Shown: positions 52,795 to 62,479, counted from the stretch's first letter. The stretch: 64,000 nt of DNA from DATLZU01 sp051293835 (GCA_051293835.1 JBPKMA010000001.1:1-64000); one strand, 5' to 3'. Notes: generated by a model not told the origin, from the sequence alone. Translations and numbers: made by a program.

Positions 52795-54099
52795 ATGCAC
52801 CTGATGCAGAAGTTGGCGGTGGGTATTCTGCTGGCGCTTGTCGTCGGAGTGAACGCATTCTACCACGGAAAGGCTGTGGCGCAGAAAGTCGATGGACAGG
52901 CTTCCGAAGCGTCGAGTGACTGGGTGGCCGAGATCGAGAAGATTTTCATCCGTTCAGAAGATTGCAAGCAATGTCATGACCGGCATTTCGAGGAATGGAA
53001 GGGCATGCGCGAGCAGACGCCTGATCTGAAAACATTCGGACGGGTCGATGCGGCGCTGTTACACGGCACCTCGTTTGAGTCGCCGGTGTTCAGAACGGTG
53101 TTGGGGCTGTGGGCGCAGACCAACCCGACAGCTGAGGAGCGCGCCCGGTGCCTGTCTTGTCATGCGCCTGCAGTCACGGTGTTTCCACAACACGCCGACA
53201 AGATCGTCAACCAGATTCTTTCGGGCAAGGTGGAAGTGGAAGGCATCGGATGCGCCTCGTGCCATTTGATCAATTCGACGGAGAAGAACCCAGGTTCGCC
53301 GCCGACGTTCAAGGTTCAACCGGGGAAAGTGCTCTACGGGCCGTACGCGGACCCGGAAGAAAACCTGGTCCACCCTGCCAGTCAATCTGATCTCTACAGA
53401 GGGGCCAATTACTGCGCCTCCTGTCATTTCGACAAAGTCAAGGACGTGACCCGGCGCGATCTTCCTGGCGAAATTCTTCAAGGCACCATTTGTCAGGATT
53501 GCCATATGGAACCATCCACCGGCAGCTCGACCTCCAAGCGTGGTGCCATGACGCGGGCGATTGGCCGCCACTGGTTCAGAGGTGTGGTGATTCCCGGCAT
53601 CCTGCTTAAGAACCGGAACCTACAGGCTGAATGGATGCCTCGGGTGGAGATCGAAGCCACCAAGTCCTCGACAGCCGTCGAAGGAACGGTTCTGGTGAGG
53701 GTCGGAAGCCTGCCGCACAGTTTTCCGGATGGAGACCCGGTCCTGAAGCAATTCTTTTTGACAATCACTGTCAAGGATGCCACAGGGCTGGTGTTAGCTG
53801 AGGAGGTCAAGAAATTCGGATTGCCTTATGAGCAGATTTTACGTGGGCCGATTCCCGACCCTTTCGTCAAGGGAGGTACGACCAGGCGGGTGCCGTTTTC
53901 GCTGACGATTCAAGGTGGGTCGGCGCCGGCCAGCGTGGAAGCGGTGTTAACCTACGCGCTGATTCCCGAGCCGACGCCCGAGCTGAAAGATCGCTACCTC
54001 GCGACCTTGACCAACGACCAGGACCGGGCGACGGCTGTCAAAATCATCGAGGAATACACGCAGCCTCGCATGCTGACATTCCGGACAAAGTCACTTTAG
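52795..54099 (+). CDS. pentahaem cytochrome c (c554-like), copy A
   Basis: 434 aa from ATG 52795, GGAG upstream. Signal peptide to about residue 29. Five haem-c motifs: CKQCH at residue 57, CLSCH at 119, CASCH at 153, CASCH at 207 and CQDCH at 233. HFEEW follows the first haem, and the order and spacing resemble the cytochrome c554-type family. After residue 270 a beta-rich domain follows (RVGSLPHSFPDGDPVLKQFF). Exported electron carrier; redox partner unknown. Paralogue of the next gene. The region shows no membrane anchor after the signal peptide. Confidence 0.82.
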   Translation: MHLMQKLAVGILLALVVGVNAFYHGKAVAQKVDGQASEASSDWVAEIEKIFIRSEDCKQCHDRHFEEWKGMREQTPDLKTFGRVDAALLHGTSFESPVFRTVLGLWAQTNPTAEERARCLSCHAPAVTVFPQHADKIVNQILSGKVEVEGIGCASCHLINSTEKNPGSPPTFKVQPGKVLYGPYADPEENLVHPASQSDLYRGANYCASCHFDKVKDVTRRDLPGEILQGTICQDCHMEPSTGSSTSKRGAMTRAIGRHWFRGVVIPGILLKNRNLQAEWMPRVEIEATKSSTAVEGTVLVRVGSLPHSFPDGDPVLKQFFLTITVKDATGLVLAEEVKKFGLPYEQILRGPIPDPFVKGGTTRRVPFSLTIQGGSAPASVEAVLTYALIPEPTPELKDRYLATLTNDQDRATAVKIIEEYTQPRMLTFRTKSL

Positions 54100-54167
54100 T
54101 TCGCGTTGCGTCTGGCACGGCTGGGAGAGAAGTTCACAAGCTTCCCGAGCAGGAAAGGGGGATCACG

Positions 54168-55412
54168 GTGAGTCCAACCAGAAACGGAGGGCGGCTGGGT
54201 ACCGCCGGCGCGGTGTTACTGAGCGTTATTGTGGCCAGCAACGCGCCCGATGTGAGTGTCGCGCAGGATTCCGTCAAGGCACAGGCGGCTATCGAGAAGG
54301 TGTTCCCCCATTCCAACAAGTGCAAACGCTGCCACGAGCGAGTCTTTGAGGAGTGGGAGACATCTCCACTTTCACGCTCCATCCATTCTCCGGCCTTCCG
54401 GGCGGCATTGGACGAATACCTCAAATTCTCCGGAGGCAAGGACAAGGCGCTGTGCTTCCGTTGCCACGCCCCGCACGTGCGGGAGTTTGCGGATGCGGCG
54501 CAGATGTTCATCACGCAGGTGCAATCCGGAGATCCGACCATCGATGGGGTCGGCTGCGCCCAATGCCATCTGATCAAACAGGTCGATCGGAGCAGCTCCC
54601 TGCCATTCCCTAAGTACGAACCGGGGAAAACGCTTTATGGGCCATACAAGGATTTCGTTCAAAATCTGGCGCACCAATCCATGGAATTGGATTTGTTCCG
54701 CAAATCCGATCTCTGCCTGAACTGCCATCAGGCTGTTCCAACCGCGGCGAACCTCGGCAAGAGTAACGACTTACTGGGCAACTGGGATCAGAGCAAGGCG
54801 GTCAAATCGGGAAAGGAATGCCAAACCTGCCATATGCCGGAGCAGATCGGCGAATCCGCCAACGGCGAGAGCAAGCGAAAGGTTGCCAATCACACCTTTC
54901 CGGGCCGGATCGGGAAATTCCGTCAAGAGGCCGCCAAACTTGACGTGTCTGCGGATGTCAAGGGCGACAAGACTGTCGTCAAGGTAACCGTGCAGAGCCT
55001 CGTGCCGCACAATCTGCCGACGACCCACCCTGCCTGGGCAAGCGTGGTGCTCGATTTTGTGATTAAAGGCAAGAATCTCAAAACCGTCTTTAGCGATCAG
55101 CGGGTTTATGGGCGGACGTATGCGGATGCCAAAGGCGAAAAAACCGTGTTCGATTTCAAGGCGGTCAAGGTGTTGGAAGACACGGTTCTGAAACCGGAAG
55201 AGACCCGCGTGGAAACGTTTACCTTCCCGACGCCTAAGGATACCAAAAGCTTCGACATCGAGGTCGCGCTGAGCTACGCGCCGGTGACCGGCTCACCGGA
55301 GTTCTTACAGCGAATTGAGGCAGAATCGCCCAAGGGCGCTCAGGACCCGGTCTTCCAACCGATTCCAATCGTTAGGTTGACGAGGAACATCCCGCTGGTA
55401 AAAATCGACTGA
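54168..55412 (+). CDS. pentahaem cytochrome c (c554-like), copy B
   Basis: 414 aa from GTG 54168 (AAAGGGGG upstream). Signal peptide to about residue 33. Haem motifs CKRCH at residue 52, CFRCH at 96, CAQCH at 130, CLNCH at 183 and CQTCH at 218, in the same order as copy A, and both share GPY, a Gly-x-Gly-Cys-Ala block at haem 3 and a beta-rich C-terminal domain (VTVQSLVPHNLPTTHPAW). The tandem pair suggests a duplication. The haem arrangement would support rapid electron transfer in the periplasm, for example next to the NxrC-like protein. Confidence 0.82.
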   Translation: MSPTRNGGRLGTAGAVLLSVIVASNAPDVSVAQDSVKAQAAIEKVFPHSNKCKRCHERVFEEWETSPLSRSIHSPAFRAALDEYLKFSGGKDKALCFRCHAPHVREFADAAQMFITQVQSGDPTIDGVGCAQCHLIKQVDRSSSLPFPKYEPGKTLYGPYKDFVQNLAHQSMELDLFRKSDLCLNCHQAVPTAANLGKSNDLLGNWDQSKAVKSGKECQTCHMPEQIGESANGESKRKVANHTFPGRIGKFRQEAAKLDVSADVKGDKTVVKVTVQSLVPHNLPTTHPAWASVVLDFVIKGKNLKTVFSDQRVYGRTYADAKGEKTVFDFKAVKVLEDTVLKPEETRVETFTFPTPKDTKSFDIEVALSYAPVTGSPEFLQRIEAESPKGAQDPVFQPIPIVRLTRNIPLVKID

Positions 55413-55420
55413 GCCGGCAT

Positions 55421-55675
55421 TCAGTCGGCGACGATCGACGATCCGGGCGATTTCATTTTAAAAATCTGAATAGCCGAGTAGATGTTCTTGGCGGGTTGGT
55501 TGAGGATCAAGCGCGAATTGGTGATGTGAGTATCGATCAGTTCGTAGGGCCCTCCACTGTAGTAAATCTCACAGTCATCCAGCGTGCAGTTCTTGAATAC
55601 ATGGTTGTCGAGCGACAGCTTGTGACGTTTGAAGGTCTGCCCCTCCACGACGATATAATTCGGCTCGATTCCCAT
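55421..55675 (-). CDS. small beta-repeat protein of unknown function
   Basis: 84 aa on the minus strand; start chosen at the ATG with GGAGGGG about eight bases upstream. Repeated short motifs (HVFKNCTLDDCEIYYSGG, THITNSRLILNQPA) suggest a small beta-helix with repeating N-x-x-F/L patterns. Convergent with the cytochrome gene (stops nine bases apart) and has a plausible promoter. Similar short proteins occur widely in proteobacteria; no function known to me. Confidence 0.65.
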   Translation of the reverse strand: MGIEPNYIVVEGQTFKRHKLSLDNHVFKNCTLDDCEIYYSGGPYELIDTHITNSRLILNQPAKNIYSAIQIFKMKSPGSSIVAD

Positions 55676-55698
55676 CAAATAGCCCCTCCGAAACGCGC

Positions 55699-55728
55699 AC
55701 TATAACAGACTTGCTCTTCGTTGCGCAA
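55699..55728 (-). promoter_or_regulatory. probable promoter of the small minus-strand gene
   Basis: On the minus strand TTGCGC (55728-55723) and TATAGT (55704-55699) are spaced 18 bases, just upstream of the ribosome site of 55421-55675. Confidence 0.45.
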
Positions 55729-55752
55729 ACGGTCGGGTTTTCCCCATTGTTC

Positions 55753-55781
55753 TTGATCATTTGATGTACTCTGTATAAAAT
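55753..55781 (+). promoter_or_regulatory. probable promoter of the pyrophosphatase gene
   Basis: TTGATC (55753-55758) and TAAAAT (55776-55781) are spaced 17 bases; TATAAA overlaps the -10. It leaves a leader of about 135 bases before the GTG at 55921, which has no clear structure. Confidence 0.4.
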
Positions 55782-55920
55782 GACGCCGTTTTTCGTACTT
55801 CCTTCGACAGACAATCAACCCCGCCCGAATCGGCAGCGTATCCTCAGCGGTGAATGCTCTCCGTCGACGACGCAGATTGGAGCGGGAATCTCATGACCCC
55901 AAAACCAGGAGGATCATGCG

Positions 55921-57978
55921 GTGGACAGTGCATCGGCAGTCGTGATCTTCGCCGTCGCCGCCGCGGCGGCCGGAATCGCTTACGGGCTCTATTTGACAAT
56001 TTGGGTGTTCAGACTCCCAGCGGGTAATGCCGAGATGCAACGGATCGCGCAGGCTATTCAAGAAGGCGCTGCGGCATATCTGAATCGGCAATATCGGACG
56101 GTCGGTATGGTTGCGGCGGCGTTGTTCATCGTATTATGGGCCGCCGGATCCTGGTCCGACAAGTTTGGCCTCCTCACGGCGATCGGCTTTCTGATCGGCG
56201 CGGCGGCGTCGGCGACGGCCGGCTATGTGGGGATGAACATTGCGGTCCGGGCGAACGTGCGAACGGCACAGGCCGCCCATAGCGGCCTGAATGCCGCCTT
56301 GACCGTTGCGTTTCGCGGCGGGGCGGTCACGGGATTGCTGTTGATCGGATTGGGCTTGCTGGCTGTGACCGGTTTCTACGCGATTGCGTCAGGAATCGCC
56401 GGACAGGAAAAAGCGGTGCATGCGCTGCTGAGCCTCGGCTTCGGCGGAAGTCTCATTTCCGTCTTCGCCAGGGTTGGCGGAGGAATTTACACCAAGGCAG
56501 CGGATGTGGGTGCTGATTTGGTCGGGAAAGTTGAAGCCGGCATTCCTGAAGACGATCCGCGCAATCCGGCGGTCATCGCCGACAATGTGGGGGACAATGT
56601 CGGCGACTGCGCCGGTATGGCGGCGGATCTCTTTGAGACTTATGCTGTGACGACGGTGGCAGCCATGGCGCTGGCCTTCACCATGTTCAAGGGACAGACC
56701 GAGCCGATCCTCTATCCGCTTGCGCTGGGTGCGATGACGATTTTGGCGACGATTATCGGGATCCTTTTCGTCAAAGTTGGCCCAGGAAGCAGCATCATGT
56801 CGGCGCTGTATAAGGGATTGTTCGTAGCAGGCGGGATCGCGGCGATCGCGTTTTATCCGATCACCGTCACCCTGATGGACGGGGTGGGCGGGGTGAGCGG
56901 GACAAGTTACTACGTGGCAGCGTTGTTGGGGCTTGTGGTCACCCTAGCGATGGTCTTCATCACCGACTACTACACATCCAAAAGCTTCTCACCGGTTCAG
57001 GAGATCGCCAAAGCCAGTGAAACAGGCCATGCTACCAACATTATCGCCGGTCTGGCGGTCGGCATGCAAGCAACGGCTTGGCCGGTTGTCGTCATCGCCA
57101 CCGCGATTTTGGCGAGCTACTGGGTCTGCGGCGGCCAGGCAGCCGGTGGACTGTACGGCGTGGCCATCGCGGCAGTGTCCATGTTATCGATGGCGGGGAT
57201 CGTGGTTGCAATCGACGCGTTTGGGCCGATCACCGATAATGCGGGCGGCATTGCGGAAATGGCCCATCTTGGCAAGGATGTGCGCAACATTACCGATCCG
57301 CTCGATGCGGTGGGTAACACCACCAAGGCGGTGACCAAGGGGTATGCTATCGGGTCGGCCGGTTTGGCGGCGGTGGTGCTCTTCGCGGAGTACGCTCGAG
57401 CTGTGGAGGCAGGGAGCCAATCCAGTAGCTTCGATCTTTCGAATCCATCCGTGTTGGTCGGGTTGTTTCTTGGCGGCATGTTGCCGTTCCTCTTCGGTGC
57501 GTTGTGTATGAAAGCAGTCGGACAGGCTGGCGGTCTGGTGGTCGAGGAGGTGCGCCGACAATTTCGGACGATCAAAGGCATTATGGAAGGGACAGCTAAG
57601 CCCGAATACGGTACATGCGTCGATATCGTCACCCAAGCTGCGATCCGCAAGATGATGGTGCCCGGTCTGATTCCCGTGGTTTCCCCGATTCTGGTCGGTG
57701 CGATGCTGGGCCCTCAGGCGCTTGGCGGGGTCTTGGTCGGCAGCATCGTTACCGGACTGTTTGTCGCCATTTCGATGACGAGTGGCGGCGGAGCCTGGGA
57801 TAATGCAAAGAAGTACATAGAAGAACAAGGCAAGAAAGGCAGCGAAACACACAAGGCCGCGGTGACCGGTGACACAGTGGGTGATCCTTACAAAGATACG
57901 GCCGGACCGGCGATCAATCCAATGATCAAAGTCATCAACGTCGTGGCGTTGTTGATCGTGGCTCTGCTCGTGCGCTAA
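55921..57978 (+). CDS. hppA: membrane-bound proton-pumping pyrophosphatase, K+-independent
   Basis: 685 aa from GTG 55921 with AGGAGG eight bases upstream. About sixteen helices are expected; the pyrophosphate site is IADNVGDNVGDCAGMAADLF with DVGADLVGKVEAG before it. The K+-insensitive class is indicated by Lys469 and Thr472 in GNTTKAVTKG, where K+-dependent enzymes have Ala and Gly or similar. Couples pyrophosphate hydrolysis to proton export, useful in an organism with low energy yield. The C-terminal helix ends VALLIVALLVR. Confidence 0.93.
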   Translation: MDSASAVVIFAVAAAAAGIAYGLYLTIWVFRLPAGNAEMQRIAQAIQEGAAAYLNRQYRTVGMVAAALFIVLWAAGSWSDKFGLLTAIGFLIGAAASATAGYVGMNIAVRANVRTAQAAHSGLNAALTVAFRGGAVTGLLLIGLGLLAVTGFYAIASGIAGQEKAVHALLSLGFGGSLISVFARVGGGIYTKAADVGADLVGKVEAGIPEDDPRNPAVIADNVGDNVGDCAGMAADLFETYAVTTVAAMALAFTMFKGQTEPILYPLALGAMTILATIIGILFVKVGPGSSIMSALYKGLFVAGGIAAIAFYPITVTLMDGVGGVSGTSYYVAALLGLVVTLAMVFITDYYTSKSFSPVQEIAKASETGHATNIIAGLAVGMQATAWPVVVIATAILASYWVCGGQAAGGLYGVAIAAVSMLSMAGIVVAIDAFGPITDNAGGIAEMAHLGKDVRNITDPLDAVGNTTKAVTKGYAIGSAGLAAVVLFAEYARAVEAGSQSSSFDLSNPSVLVGLFLGGMLPFLFGALCMKAVGQAGGLVVEEVRRQFRTIKGIMEGTAKPEYGTCVDIVTQAAIRKMMVPGLIPVVSPILVGAMLGPQALGGVLVGSIVTGLFVAISMTSGGGAWDNAKKYIEEQGKKGSETHKAAVTGDTVGDPYKDTAGPAINPMIKVINVVALLIVALLVR

Positions 57979-58116
57979 TGGAAACGAGACGAACACGTTG
58001 ACAGACAGGGAGCGGCTTGACGGATTGAACAACGCTGGAGTATGGTGGGTTCCTAGCATGTATCTTGCCCGGAACGGCCTCCGGCGCCGTTCCGCGGAAA
58101 TGCGGGAGGTACTCCT

Positions 58117-58317
58117 ATGGAGAAACAAGAGAGGAGACCGGAATCCACCAAAAGGGAACCGCAAGCCAAGGACGAGGTCAAACCAAATCCTAAAGTCGTC
58201 GAGGCTGGTAAGAAACTCAAAGAAGATATCGACAAACTAGTGGATGAGATTGACGAGGTGCTTGAGGAAAACGCAGAGGAATTCGTGAAGAACTACGTCC
58301 AGAAAGGAGGGGAATAA
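58117..58317 (+). CDS. pup: prokaryotic ubiquitin-like protein Pup, GGE-type
   Basis: 66 aa, GGAGGT before the ATG. The C-terminal half (KLVDEIDEVLEENAEEFV, then KNYVQKGGE) is nearly identical in pattern to the Pup of actinobacteria, with the conserved VQKGG end. The last residue is Glu rather than Gln, so no deamidation by Dop would be needed before PafA ligates it to lysines of target proteins for the proteasome. Known Pup-proteasome genes in Nitrospira are thought to be acquired laterally. No pafA, mpa/arc or proteasome genes lie in the window; the gene stands alone between hppA and recJ. Confidence 0.88.
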   Translation: MEKQERRPESTKREPQAKDEVKPNPKVVEAGKKLKEDIDKLVDEIDEVLEENAEEFVKNYVQKGGE

Positions 58318-58489
58318 CTCACTCGCTCTAGACAACGCCCTACCGTCGCTTTCCGCTATCCGCCCACGTGATTCGACTTCATTCTGGCCGGCCGTTTTCC
58401 GTTCTTTGCTGTGTGTCGGGTGTCCCCGATGTAGGGATACACAGTAGACCGGAAACTCTCACGAGCACTAGTTTGCGCCACAAGTCGGT

Positions 58490-58518
58490 TTGACAAGGTG
58501 TTCGGGTCTCTATACTAT
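58490..58518 (+). promoter_or_regulatory. sigma70-type promoter before recJ
   Basis: TTGACA (58490-58495) with TACTAT (58513-58518) at 17-base spacing; TATACT (58511-58516) at 15 bases is an alternative. The gap 58318-58586 between pup and recJ holds no gene. Confidence 0.55.
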
Positions 58519-58586
58519 TCCTGTACTATTCCCCTCAGTTCTCAGAGGGTTGCGAAGGGAAACCGGTTCGCTTTGGGAGGTGCGCG

Positions 58587-60290
58587 ATGCGGCAGAAGCG
58601 GTGGGTGGTTAGAGATGTCTGCCAGACACAGCGGGCTGCGTTGGCCCACGCACTCTCGATCTCTCCCGTGACGGCATCTGTGCTTCTCGCTCGCGGCGTG
58701 ACAACGCCTCAAGAGGCCAGTCGTTGGCTCTCGTCCAGTATGCAGGCGCCTCATGATCCTTTTCTCCTGCCCGATATGGAACGGGTGGTGGATCGGCTGC
58801 ATCGGGCGGCGGTGAACGGCGAAAGGGTCTGTTTTTACGGCGACTATGATGTCGATGGTATTGTGGCCACAAGTCTGTATCTGACTTTTTTTCAGTCGCT
58901 TGGCGGGGCTGCGCTGGTTTACATTCCCCACCGTCTTCGAGAAGGCTATGGACTCAACGAGCCAGCGCTGCACCGACTCCGGCAGGAGGGCGTGGGACTG
59001 GTGGTAACGTCGGACTGTGGAACCACTTCGCATCGTGAAATTGCAACAGCCCGGGCGTTGGGGCTGGACGTCATCGTAACCGACCACCATCAAACCGATG
59101 AAGCGCTGCCGCCGGCGCTGGCCGTTCTTAATCCTCATCGGAACGATTCATACTATCCCTTCAAAGGATTATGTTCCGGGGCGCTTGCTTGGAAGGTCGC
59201 GCAGGCCTACGGGTGGAAATACGGAGGCAGCGATATGGCGCTTGAGTCCATGATGGACCTGGTGGCCCTCGCGACTGTGGCGGACGTCGTGCCGTTGCAA
59301 GATGAAAACCGCGGGTTTGTCCGGGAAGGGCTAGCTCAAATGACGCGCGGTGCTCGCTGCGGTATCAGAGCGCTCAAGCTGGTGGCCGGTATCGATCGGG
59401 ATTGTACTGCCGATCTCGTCGCCTTTCGGCTTGCGCCCCGTATCAACGCGGCAGGAAGGTTGGCCCATGCGCTTACGAGCGTCCGGCTATTGACGACGCA
59501 ATCCGAACTTGAAGCGAAGCAATTGGCCGAGGAGCTTGAACGGCTCAACCGGGAACGCCAACAGATTGAAGAACGCATGATGGCCGAGGCAATGGCTTTG
59601 GTCGATGAAACAACCGACAGGCCGGCCCTGGTGCTCGCTTCGCCAAACTGGCACCTCGGTGTGGTCGGGATCGTCGCAGCCCGTTTGGTTGAGCGTTTCC
59701 ATCGTCCCGCGATCGTGATCGCGATGGACAGGCGGGGTGTGGGCAAAGGGTCCGCAAGAACGGTGCCGGGCTTCGATCTCTATCGGGCGCTTGCCGCGTG
59801 TCGTGATCTGCTAGAAGGATTTGGCGGCCATCCAAGCGCAGCCGGGTTGACCATCAGAGAAGCGCATCTTTCTGCCTTCCGTGAACGATTCTGCGAGGTT
59901 GTGGCCGACTGGTCGGGAAACGAGCCGCAGCACCCGGCTCTCCATGTGGATGCCGAGGTTCAGCTGAATGACGTCGATGTGCGACTGGTGCGGGAGTTGG
60001 GCTCGCTCCATCCGTTCGGTGCGGGAAATCCTGAGCCGACGCTGGCCGTGCGGAACTTGGCGATTCTGGACGCGCGGGTCGTAGGAGAGGGGCATCTCAA
60101 GCTAACCGTTCGTCAGGGGATGTCCTTTCCCTTCGACAGCATCGGATTCCGCATGGGGTCACTGGCCGATCTTGGTCTTTCACCTCGACAGCCTATCGAT
60201 TTGGCCTTTGTGCCAGAGCTCAATCGATGGAACGGGCTGGACCGCATTCAGTTGCGAATCAGGGATGTCAGGGCTAGTCGCACGATGTGA
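58587..60290 (+). CDS. recJ: single-stranded-DNA-specific exonuclease RecJ
   Basis: 567 aa. DHH-family motifs: YGDYDVDG with Asp86, DHHQT at residues 166-170, and the DHHA1 domain with GxxHPSAAGLTI near residue 412. Digests single-stranded DNA 5' to 3' in repair. The stop overlaps the start of relA/spoT. A GGGAGG ribosome site supports the ATG. Confidence 0.92.
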   Translation: MRQKRWVVRDVCQTQRAALAHALSISPVTASVLLARGVTTPQEASRWLSSSMQAPHDPFLLPDMERVVDRLHRAAVNGERVCFYGDYDVDGIVATSLYLTFFQSLGGAALVYIPHRLREGYGLNEPALHRLRQEGVGLVVTSDCGTTSHREIATARALGLDVIVTDHHQTDEALPPALAVLNPHRNDSYYPFKGLCSGALAWKVAQAYGWKYGGSDMALESMMDLVALATVADVVPLQDENRGFVREGLAQMTRGARCGIRALKLVAGIDRDCTADLVAFRLAPRINAAGRLAHALTSVRLLTTQSELEAKQLAEELERLNRERQQIEERMMAEAMALVDETTDRPALVLASPNWHLGVVGIVAARLVERFHRPAIVIAMDRRGVGKGSARTVPGFDLYRALAACRDLLEGFGGHPSAAGLTIREAHLSAFRERFCEVVADWSGNEPQHPALHVDAEVQLNDVDVRLVRELGSLHPFGAGNPEPTLAVRNLAILDARVVGEGHLKLTVRQGMSFPFDSIGFRMGSLADLGLSPRQPIDLAFVPELNRWNGLDRIQLRIRDVRASRTM

Positions 60291-62479
60291 GCAAAACAAT
60301 GCCGTTTGAGACAATTACCGATATCGAACAGTTGATCGAACGGCTGAAAGGATATCACGCCGACGTGGATTTGTCGCTCGTCCGGAAGGCCTACGAATTT
60401 TCCGCGAAAGCACATGAAGGCCAAACACGGCGATCCGGCGAGCCGTATCTCCATCACCCGCTGGCCGTGGCCGGGGTGCTGACCTCGCTCAAGACCGATG
60501 TGGTTGCCGTGGTTGCTGGCCTGCTCCATGACACGCTCGAAGATACTTTGGCAACTCTCGACGAATTGGAGCGGGAATTTGGCAAGGAAGTGGCCCATCT
60601 GGTCGACGGTGTGACCAAGATCGGAAAGATTTCCTTCCGAAACTATGAAGAGAAACAGGCCGAGAACTTTCGCAAGATGGTGCTTTCAATGGCGGACGAC
60701 ATCCGCGTCGTCCTGATCAAGCTTGCGGATCGGCTTCATAACATGCGGACGCTGGAATACTTAAACGAATCCAAGCGTTGGCAGATCGCTCAGGAGACAT
60801 TGGAGATCTACGCGCCCTTGGCCAACCGGCTCGGGATCGGCTGGATCAAGAACGAACTGGAAGACCTGTGTCTCAAACATCTCAAACCTGATGTCTACGA
60901 GATGCTCCGGGTACGGGTGGCCAAACGCGATGAGGATCGCCAGCAATACATCGACGAAGTCATCCGGCTCGTGAAGAAGGCCATGGCGGACGCCGGCTTG
61001 CCAGGCGAGGTCTACGGCAGGCCGAAACACCTCTACGGCATCTATCAGAAGATGGAGAAACAATCGATCTCGTTTGAGGAAGTCTACGATCTGACGGCGC
61101 TCCGCATTATCACCGATACCAAAATGAACTGTTATGCGCTGTTGGGCGTGATCCACTCGCTCTGGCGTCCTGTTCCGGGCCGGTTCAAAGACTATATCGC
61201 GATCCCGAAATCCAACCTGTACCAGTCACTCCATACAACGGTGGTCGGGCCGAAGGGGGAGCACGTGGAATTTCAGATCCGCACCGAAGAAATGCATCGC
61301 GTGGCGGAGTACGGGATTGCAGCGCATTGGCGATACAAGGAACAGGGCCGGATCGACGAGCGCGACAGCAAGGTTTTTAGTTGGTTGCGGCAGTTTGTGG
61401 AATGGCATCGGGATCTGCCGGACAATCGGCAGTTTATGGACTCCGTCAAGCTGGACCTGTTCCACGATGTCGTATTTGTCTTTACCCCGAAAGGCATGGT
61501 GAAGGAGCTGCCGAAAGGTTCGACGCCCGTCGATTTCGCCTATGCCATTCATACGGAAATCGGAGATCACTGCGTCGGTGCCAAAGTCAACGGCAAAATT
61601 GTTCCGCTCAAACATCAGTTGACCAGCGGAGACACTGTCGAGATCCTCACCTCACCCAATCAAACACCCCACAAAGATTGGCTCAAGTTTGTCCGCACCT
61701 CGCGTGCCAAGACAAAGATCAAGCATTGGCTCAAAGCCGAAGAACAAAAGCGCAGCATCGAGATCGGCCGGCGGCTGCTGGAGGCGGAGTTCCGTCGGCA
61801 CGGTTTGGCGCCGGCTCAGATGCTCAAGTCGGAACAGTTGTTGGAAGTGGCCCGGCAAGCTGGGTTTGAAACGACGGATGAGCTAGCTGCTGCGATTGGA
61901 TACGGCCGCCTGGCGACTGCTCAGGTCGTCAGCAAGCTGCTTCCGGTCCCTACGGAAACCGAGGTTCCCGCGCTGCCGGGAGGGTCAGCGGCGCCAAAGA
62001 CGGTCGTCGAGAAAACAGAGGACAAAGGGGTCAAGGTCAAGGGCGCACGGGATCTACTCATGCAGCTTTCCCGCTGCTGCAACCCGGTTCCCGGCGACCG
62101 CATTCTCGGCTACATTACCCGCGGCCGGGGATTGACGATCCATACAGTCGATTGTCCTAATCTCGAAGCGCTGGATTACGATAGGGACCGGTTGGTGGAA
62201 GTGGAGTGGGATACCACTGAGACCGGCACACATGCGGTCAAGGTTTCCGTCATCGCCGTGGACAAAACCGGCGTGTTGGCCAATGTCTCTTCCTCGATTG
62301 CGGAATGCCAGGCCAACATCAGCCGAGCCGAAGTCACGACACGCGAAGATCGGAAGGCAGTGCTGGATTTCGTAATTGAGATCAGCGATACCGCCCATCT
62401 CGGTCGGGTGCTCAAGGCTATTGAGCGAGTGGACGGTGTCATTACTGCCAGACGCGTCCGAGCCTGGCAGGAGCGGTAA
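60287..62479 (+). CDS. spoT: bifunctional (p)ppGpp synthetase/hydrolase RelA/SpoT
   Basis: 730 aa, GTG 60287 overlapping the recJ stop; ATG 60299 is an alternative start. N-terminal HD hydrolase domain (LLHDTLEDT near residue 79), synthetase domain with RFKDYIAIPKSN and EIHRVAEYGIAAHW-type motif (MHRVAEYGIAAHWRYK), TGS domain (FTPKGMVKELPKGSTPVDFA), and a C-terminal ACT domain (VSVIAVDKTGVLANVSSSI). Makes and breaks (p)ppGpp in the stringent response. Confidence 0.93.
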   Translation: MSKTMPFETITDIEQLIERLKGYHADVDLSLVRKAYEFSAKAHEGQTRRSGEPYLHHPLAVAGVLTSLKTDVVAVVAGLLHDTLEDTLATLDELEREFGKEVAHLVDGVTKIGKISFRNYEEKQAENFRKMVLSMADDIRVVLIKLADRLHNMRTLEYLNESKRWQIAQETLEIYAPLANRLGIGWIKNELEDLCLKHLKPDVYEMLRVRVAKRDEDRQQYIDEVIRLVKKAMADAGLPGEVYGRPKHLYGIYQKMEKQSISFEEVYDLTALRIITDTKMNCYALLGVIHSLWRPVPGRFKDYIAIPKSNLYQSLHTTVVGPKGEHVEFQIRTEEMHRVAEYGIAAHWRYKEQGRIDERDSKVFSWLRQFVEWHRDLPDNRQFMDSVKLDLFHDVVFVFTPKGMVKELPKGSTPVDFAYAIHTEIGDHCVGAKVNGKIVPLKHQLTSGDTVEILTSPNQTPHKDWLKFVRTSRAKTKIKHWLKAEEQKRSIEIGRRLLEAEFRRHGLAPAQMLKSEQLLEVARQAGFETTDELAAAIGYGRLATAQVVSKLLPVPTETEVPALPGGSAAPKTVVEKTEDKGVKVKGARDLLMQLSRCCNPVPGDRILGYITRGRGLTIHTVDCPNLEALDYDRDRLVEVEWDTTETGTHAVKVSVIAVDKTGVLANVSSSIAECQANISRAEVTTREDRKAVLDFVIEISDTAHLGRVLKAIERVDGVITARRVRAWQER

